From: Candidatus Moraniibacteriota bacterium
GTDB lineage: Bacteria > Patescibacteriota > Minisyncoccia > Moranbacterales > UBA2206
DNA: 8,990 nt
Direction of reading: 5' to 3'
Assembly (NCBI GenBank): GCA_023261605.1
Contig: JAHFOP010000040.1
Coordinates: forward strand, 1 to 8,990
In this document: piece after piece, positions 6,272-8,990 of the stretch
Layout: each line of letters begins with the position of its first letter
Position numbering within the stretch: position 1 is the stretch's first letter
The notes under the pieces: generated by a model
What the model was told of the DNA's origin: nothing
Database searches by the model: none
Seen by the model: the letters and a program-made list of their open reading frames with translations, nothing else
Position numbers and translations under genes: made by a program

Positions 6272-7105
6272 CAAATCCGCGAAAAATCTTTCAGTTTTTT
6301 TGAATTTAAACACTCCGAATAAAAACAATACTATGGAAATTCCGATAGAAATAAACAGGAGTTGAAAATTTATTGGAGTCACTCCCAGAAATGATGACCG
6401 CGCTGTTTCAATCACGCCCGTCATGGGATTGAGCGCGATGATCCAACGATATTTTTCCCCGACTAGACTGGATGGGTAGATGACCGGCGTCACATACATC
6501 AAAAGTTGGATGAAAAACGGCAAAGCGTAACGCACATCCCGATATTTCAAATTGATTGAAGCCAAAAAAAGCCCGAGTCCCGATGAAGCCAAAAAAGAAA
6601 TAATGAAAAGCAAGGGCAAAAACAAAACACCAGTCAGCATCGGCAGCATGTGATAATACAACATAAAAACTATCAGGACTACGAGTGAAATTCCCAAGTC
6701 AATGAGCGGCGTCAGAGTCGAAGAAATCGGCAAGATCAATCGCGGAAAATAGACTTTTTTGATGATATTTTCATTTTCAATGATGGTGTTGCTGGCTCCG
6801 GTCAAAGAAATGGAAAAATAGTTCCAAAACACAATACCCACGAAAGCGAAAATTGGGTACGGAATCCCGTCGGATGGAATTTTGGCCAATCGACCGAAGA
6901 AAAAAGAAAAAATTGCCACCGTCAAGACCGGCTGCAAAATTGCCCAAGCAATTCCCAAGGCCGTTTGTTTGTAGCGCACCTTGATATCACGCCAAGCGAA
7001 AATGAAGGCTAGCTCGCGATATAGCCAAAGTTCTCTCAAATTCAAATCAAACCACCCTTTTTGCGGTTTGATGATCAATTCAAATTTTTTGTTATTATCG
7101 GGCAT
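6266..7105 (-). CDS. wzm: Polysaccharide ABC-2 exporter permease (Wzm)
   Basis: This 279-aa inner-membrane protein forms the channel through which the Wzm-Wzt exporter moves a lipid-linked glycan. The N-terminal cytoplasmic stretch contains the family-typical LWLYRELAFIFAWRDIKVRY (26-45), an amphipathic helix next to the membrane. About six hydrophobic segments follow, at roughly 49-71, 81-101, 130-151, 157-182, 195-211 and 245-265. The cytoplasmic INLKYRDVRYALPF (184-197) and ALNPMTG (224-230) are conserved in this family. The length is normal. Its partner wzt usually follows immediately, but here the abiE pair intervenes. A promoter with an extended -10 lies just upstream, after the terminator of the preceding gene, so wzm heads a transcription unit. 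No clear ribosome binding site is visible. Confidence 0.92.
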   Translation of the reverse strand: MPDNNKKFELIIKPQKGWFDLNLRELWLYRELAFIFAWRDIKVRYKQTALGIAWAILQPVLTVAIFSFFFGRLAKIPSDGIPYPIFAFVGIVFWNYFSISLTGASNTIIENENIIKKVYFPRLILPISSTLTPLIDLGISLVVLIVFMLYYHMLPMLTGVLFLPLLFIISFLASSGLGLFLASINLKYRDVRYALPFFIQLLMYVTPVIYPSSLVGEKYRWIIALNPMTGVIETARSSFLGVTPINFQLLFISIGISIVLFLFGVFKFKKTERFFADLA

Positions 7106-7128
7106 AATGGAAAAACAACTTCTCCCCT

Positions 7129-7157
7129 ATTCTACCATCTTTTCCTTTTGTCTTCAA
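7129..7157 (-). promoter_or_regulatory. Promoter of the wzm-led operon (extended -10)
   Basis: On the minus strand the -35 is TTGAAG (7157-7152), the spacer is 17 bp, and the -10 is TAGAAT (7134-7129) preceded by TGG, an extended -10 element. The predicted start is near 7122, about 17 nt before the wzm ATG. It follows directly after an intrinsic terminator, which marks a transcription-unit boundary. Confidence 0.7.
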
Positions 7158-7162
7158 ATATA

Positions 7163-7199
7163 CAATAAAAGGGGCGGTAGCCAAATTGCCACAACCCCC
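7163..7199 (-). terminator. Intrinsic terminator of the 166-aa gene
   Basis: Read on the minus strand, GGGG (7199-7196) pairs with CCCC (7174-7171), and GTGGC (7192-7188) pairs with GCTAC (7181-7177) around an AATTTG loop, with a small internal loop between. TTTTATTG follows. It begins about 30 nt after the stop codon of the unknown gene and immediately precedes the wzm promoter. Confidence 0.6.
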
Positions 7200-7229
7200 A
7201 TCTCCTTGCGTTTTGCACAACTCTTCACT

Positions 7230-7730
7230 TCAGATTCCCCTTAGGGCGGTTACTACAACAGCATCATCCCTCATTCTATTGAGCCGTGCATCCTTGACCT
7301 TTCGCAAACATGCGCGGAAATGCACTTCCCATTCCGCACTGTTTTTGGCACCGTTCACGGTGGCTCCCTGAAGCGATTGATTCATCCCCCAAAGACATTT
7401 CACCGTGGGTCTAAACTGAGTGTGATTGCCGATTTTTTCAGCGCTCACTACTACCGGTATGCCGTCTTTGTAACTTGGCGGCATAGGCGTGACTCTAACA
7501 ATAACATTCTCTCCGAAACAGAACATTCCATCTTTCACAAGAGCCGAAACATGCGCCATCAGTTTCTTGCTGGGAATATTCTGGAGAGCCGTCAATATCG
7601 ACCACCAAATCGGATGTTCCTTGGCGCACTTCATCGTGCGCGAATTAAAAAGATCTTTTGGCGGCCTAGGGCTGGTTCCGCCGGGCATTGTCCAGATTGC
7701 ATTCTCAGGGTCATACATACCTATTATCAT
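7230..7730 (-). CDS. Hypothetical protein, 166 aa
   Basis: The start ATG 7730 is supported by AAGGAG six nt upstream (7742-7737). The protein begins MIIGMYDPENAIWTMPGGTS and ends VVVTALRGI. It is soluble-looking and fairly basic, with no signal peptide and no membrane helix. It is rich in Met and Trp at its N-terminal half (IWTMPGG, IWWSILTAL), has three scattered cysteines (Cys34, Cys71 and Cys111 by approximate count) plus one near the C-terminal third, and carries a basic helix-like tail (FRACLRKVKDARLNRMRDD). I do not recognise a family. It is a separate transcription unit, with terminators on both sides and a plausible promoter, so nothing ties it functionally to the glycan genes. An alternative frame on the plus strand overlaps it but lacks comparable start signals. 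Confidence 0.75.
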   Translation of the reverse strand: MIIGMYDPENAIWTMPGGTSPRPPKDLFNSRTMKCAKEHPIWWSILTALQNIPSKKLMAHVSALVKDGMFCFGENVIVRVTPMPPSYKDGIPVVVSAEKIGNHTQFRPTVKCLWGMNQSLQGATVNGAKNSAEWEVHFRACLRKVKDARLNRMRDDAVVVTALRGI

Positions 7731-7736
7731 CTCTCA

Positions 7737-7742
7737 CTCCTT
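7737..7742 (-). promoter_or_regulatory. Strong ribosome binding site (AAGGAG) of the 166-aa gene
   Basis: AAGGAG lies six nt before ATG 7730 and decides this start. Its extended form AAGGAGTGAGAGAT is close to the one before the left-edge unknown gene. Just upstream, 7750-7764 can form a small hairpin (TTGTT-CCATT-AACAA) followed by TTTTT on the minus strand. Confidence 0.85.
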
Positions 7743-7789
7743 AGAAAAATTGTTAATGGAACAAAAACATATATTTTGACCATTTTATT

Positions 7790-7818
7790 ATCCTACTCCA
7801 TTTTCTTTTTTCGTTCAA
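7790..7818 (-). promoter_or_regulatory. Probable promoter of the 166-aa gene
   Basis: On the minus strand the -35-like TTGAAC (7818-7813) and the -10-like TAGGAT (7795-7790) are separated by 17 bp. Each matches consensus at four of six positions. It lies after the galE terminator, and the predicted leader is about 50 nt. GATAAT, overlapping the -10, is an alternative box with a 20-bp spacer. Confidence 0.4.
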
Positions 7819-7834
7819 GTCGGAAAAAAAGCAC

Positions 7835-7858
7835 GAAAAAACCGACCCCGAAGGCCGG
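7835..7858 (-). terminator. Intrinsic terminator of galE
   Basis: On the minus strand CCGGCC-TTCGG-GGTCGG (7858-7842) forms a six-pair GC-rich stem with one G-U pair, followed directly by TTTTTT and, after a short gap, a second T run. It begins about 24 nt after the galE stop codon. This is the clearest terminator in the window. Confidence 0.8.
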
Positions 7859-7882
7859 CAAAAATTTCTACTAGACTATTTT

Positions 7883-8896
7883 TCATTTGCGATATCCCTG
7901 TGGTTTATTCTCATACCATTTCTTGAGGCTCAGGATGCTATCTTGCAAAGTTTTTTTCGATTGCCATTTGAGAATTCTTTGGGCCTTCCTGGGGTCGGCA
8001 AAGATTTCCGCGTATTCGCCTTTTCTGGCCACGGCTTTTTGTTTTTTCATTGTGACACCAAAAACTTTTTCCACTTCCGCCACAATTTCTTTGACCGAAA
8101 AACCTTGGCCGTTGCCCAAATTCAAAATCTGACTTTGACCATTTTTTTCCAAATAATTGAACGCAGCCAAATGCGCCTCGGCCAAATCCTCCACATCAAT
8201 GTAATCGCGCACCGGACTTTTATCGCGCGTCTTGACGGGTGCATAGGTGAAAGAAAATGGTTCGATGCCCATGGCGCCCCGCACGGCGTTTTGCATCAAA
8301 AGTTGCGATGGTTTTTTACTGTCGCCAATTGAGCCGTCGGCCGCTGCGCCACAAACATTGAAATAGCGCAGGATGACATATTTGAAACCATGCAATTTAC
8401 CGTACCAAATGAGCATTCGTTCCACCAAAAATTTCGATTCGCCGTACGGATTGTCTGCGTTTTGTGGGTGCGCTTCATCTACGGGCAGATATTTTGTCTC
8501 ACCATAAGTGGCACAGGTGGAAGAAAAAATGATGTCTTTGACGCCATGTGTCCGCATCGCTTCCAACAGATTGAGGCTGCCAAGCACATTGTTTTCAAAA
8601 AACAACTCCGGTTGTTCCATTGATTCATTCACCAAACACAGCGCGGCAAAATGCAAAACAGCTGTGATCTTATGTTTTTTGAAAACTTTTACCAAATCTT
8701 TTTTGTGGCGCAAATCACCTTTTTCAAAATGCAGCGTTCCGAGTTTTTTCAAAATTTCCAATGGTTCGCGCCACCCGTGCGACAAATTATCAAACACTAC
8801 GACTGCATATCCTTTTTCCAAAAAAAGTTTCACTGCGTGACTCCCAATATAGCCCGCCCCACCTGTGATGAGAATGGCCTTGTTTCTCTTTAGCAT
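7883..8896 (-). CDS. galE: UDP-glucose/UDP-N-acetylglucosamine 4-epimerase (GalE family)
   Basis: This cytoplasmic NAD-dependent extended short-chain dehydrogenase interconverts UDP-Glc and UDP-Gal, and possibly the N-acetyl forms. From ATG 8896 it is 337 aa, next to 338 for Escherichia coli GalE. The NAD-binding TGGAGYIGS is at 11-19, the catalytic SST at 125-127, and Tyr151 with Lys155 in NPYGESK (149-155). RYFNVCGA (177-184) and VRDYIDVEDLA (229-239) are substrate-side motifs. Ile298 appears to align with E. coli Tyr299, the bulky gatekeeper that excludes N-acetyl sugars, so UDP-GlcNAc/GalNAc activity is conceivable. A TTG at 8911 could add five residues, but neither start has a clear ribosome binding site; the ATG places the NAD motif at the usual distance. 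It likely supplies sugars for the surface glycan but has its own promoter and terminator. Confidence 0.9.
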   Translation of the reverse strand: MLKRNKAILITGGAGYIGSHAVKLFLEKGYAVVVFDNLSHGWREPLEILKKLGTLHFEKGDLRHKKDLVKVFKKHKITAVLHFAALCLVNESMEQPELFFENNVLGSLNLLEAMRTHGVKDIIFSSTCATYGETKYLPVDEAHPQNADNPYGESKFLVERMLIWYGKLHGFKYVILRYFNVCGAAADGSIGDSKKPSQLLMQNAVRGAMGIEPFSFTYAPVKTRDKSPVRDYIDVEDLAEAHLAAFNYLEKNGQSQILNLGNGQGFSVKEIVAEVEKVFGVTMKKQKAVARKGEYAEIFADPRKAQRILKWQSKKTLQDSILSLKKWYENKPQGYRK

Positions 8897-8932
8897 ATAT
8901 TTATATTTCAACTTTTTTAAATTTACCCATCT

Positions 8933-8941
8933 ATTCTAGCA
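8933..8941 (-). promoter_or_regulatory. Extended -10 promoter of galE
   Basis: TGCTAGAAT on the minus strand is an extended -10 box (TAGAAT at 8938-8933, TG at 8941-8940). The predicted start is near 8926, about 30 nt before ATG 8896. The -35 position (around 8961-8956, TTATAG) is poor, as is common for extended -10 promoters. It is back-to-back with the plus-strand promoter at 8966-8974. Confidence 0.5.
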
Positions 8942-8965
8942 TAAATATAGGCAAACTATAAGTTA

Positions 8966-8974
8966 TGGTATAAT
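8966..8974 (+). promoter_or_regulatory. Divergent extended -10 promoter on the plus strand
   Basis: TGGTATAAT is an extended -10 with a perfect TATAAT hexamer (8969-8974). No good -35 is seen. The box ends six bases before ATG 8981, so transcription would begin at or beside the start codon and give a leaderless mRNA. Confidence 0.55.
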
Positions 8975-8980
8975 AGGAGC

Positions 8981-8990
8981 ATGAAAAACA
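8981..8990 (+). CDS. First codons of a divergent gene (cut by the right edge)
   Basis: ATG AAA AAC at 8981-8989 is placed where a leaderless transcript from the TATAAT at 8969-8974 should start. AGGAG at 8975-8979 is only one base from the ATG, too close to act as a normal ribosome binding site. Only three codons are visible, so nothing can be said about the product. Confidence 0.4.

Noticed and set aside
7819..7846. GTCGG/CCGAC inverted repeat overlapping the galE terminator, as an antiterminator
   Set aside because: Only five bp pair across a T-rich 18-nt loop; the terminator stem is far stronger, and no ligand-binding leader is present.
7320..7874. Plus-strand open frame of 184 codons opposite the 166-aa gene
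   Set aside because: It runs antisense through the unknown gene and the galE terminator, has an odd Arg/His/Phe-rich composition, and lacks start signals; the minus-strand frame has a strong ribosome binding site.
8894..8911. Longer galE starting at TTG 8911
   Set aside because: It would add only five residues, uses a rare start, and has no better upstream signal than ATG 8896, which gives the usual distance to the NAD motif.
1..8990. tRNA or rRNA genes, CRISPR array, or insertion sequence
   Set aside because: No regularly spaced repeats, no cloverleaf-like segments and no transposase motifs were seen; nearly all sequence is accounted for by protein genes and short promoter/terminator gaps.

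Overview
The window comes from a bacterium with moderately AT-rich DNA, the standard genetic code (TAA, TAG and TGA all end genes) and very tight gene packing. Short intergenic regions, sigma70-like TATAAT/TAGAAT promoters, a probable leaderless start at the right edge and few Shine-Dalgarno sites suggest Candidate Phyla Radiation (Patescibacteria, Parcubacteria-like). That placement is inference; no taxonomic marker gene is present. All complete genes lie on the minus strand, so transcription runs from high to low coordinates. The theme is building and exporting a surface polysaccharide. Layout in transcription order: a nucleotide-sugar 4-epimerase (galE, 8896-7883) ends at an intrinsic terminator. 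A 166-aa protein of unknown function (7730-7230) follows, with a strong ribosome binding site and its own terminator. A promoter at about 7157-7129 then starts a long run: wzm (ABC-2 permease), abiEi and abiEii (type IV toxin-antitoxin pair), wzt (ATPase with a C-terminal glycan-binding domain), and pseB, pseC, pseF (pseudaminic acid synthesis). Over the pseF stop codon lies a perfect-consensus promoter (TTGACA, 18 bp, TATAAT) with an operator-like palindrome in its spacer. It drives an unknown protein that runs off the left edge (496 to 1). At the right edge an extended -10 promoter points the other way, toward a gene beginning at 8981. How the genes fit together: PseB and PseC convert UDP-GlcNAc to the 4-amino-altrosamine intermediate, and PseF activates finished pseudaminic acid with CMP. 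PseH, PseG and PseI are not in the window. Wzm and Wzt form an exporter for a lipid-linked glycan. GalE may supply UDP-Gal or UDP-GalNAc. The most notable observation is that the abiEi-abiEii pair sits between wzm and wzt, which normally adjoin. The insert is flanked by an exact 8-bp direct repeat (GCCTAAAA on the coding strand). Removing the insert plus one repeat copy rebuilds a wzm stop codon followed 4 nt later by the wzt start codon. The inserted genes are visibly more AT-rich than wzm or the Wzt ATPase region, and they carry their own promoter. This looks like capture of a toxin-antitoxin cassette inside an O-antigen/S-layer-type exporter operon.
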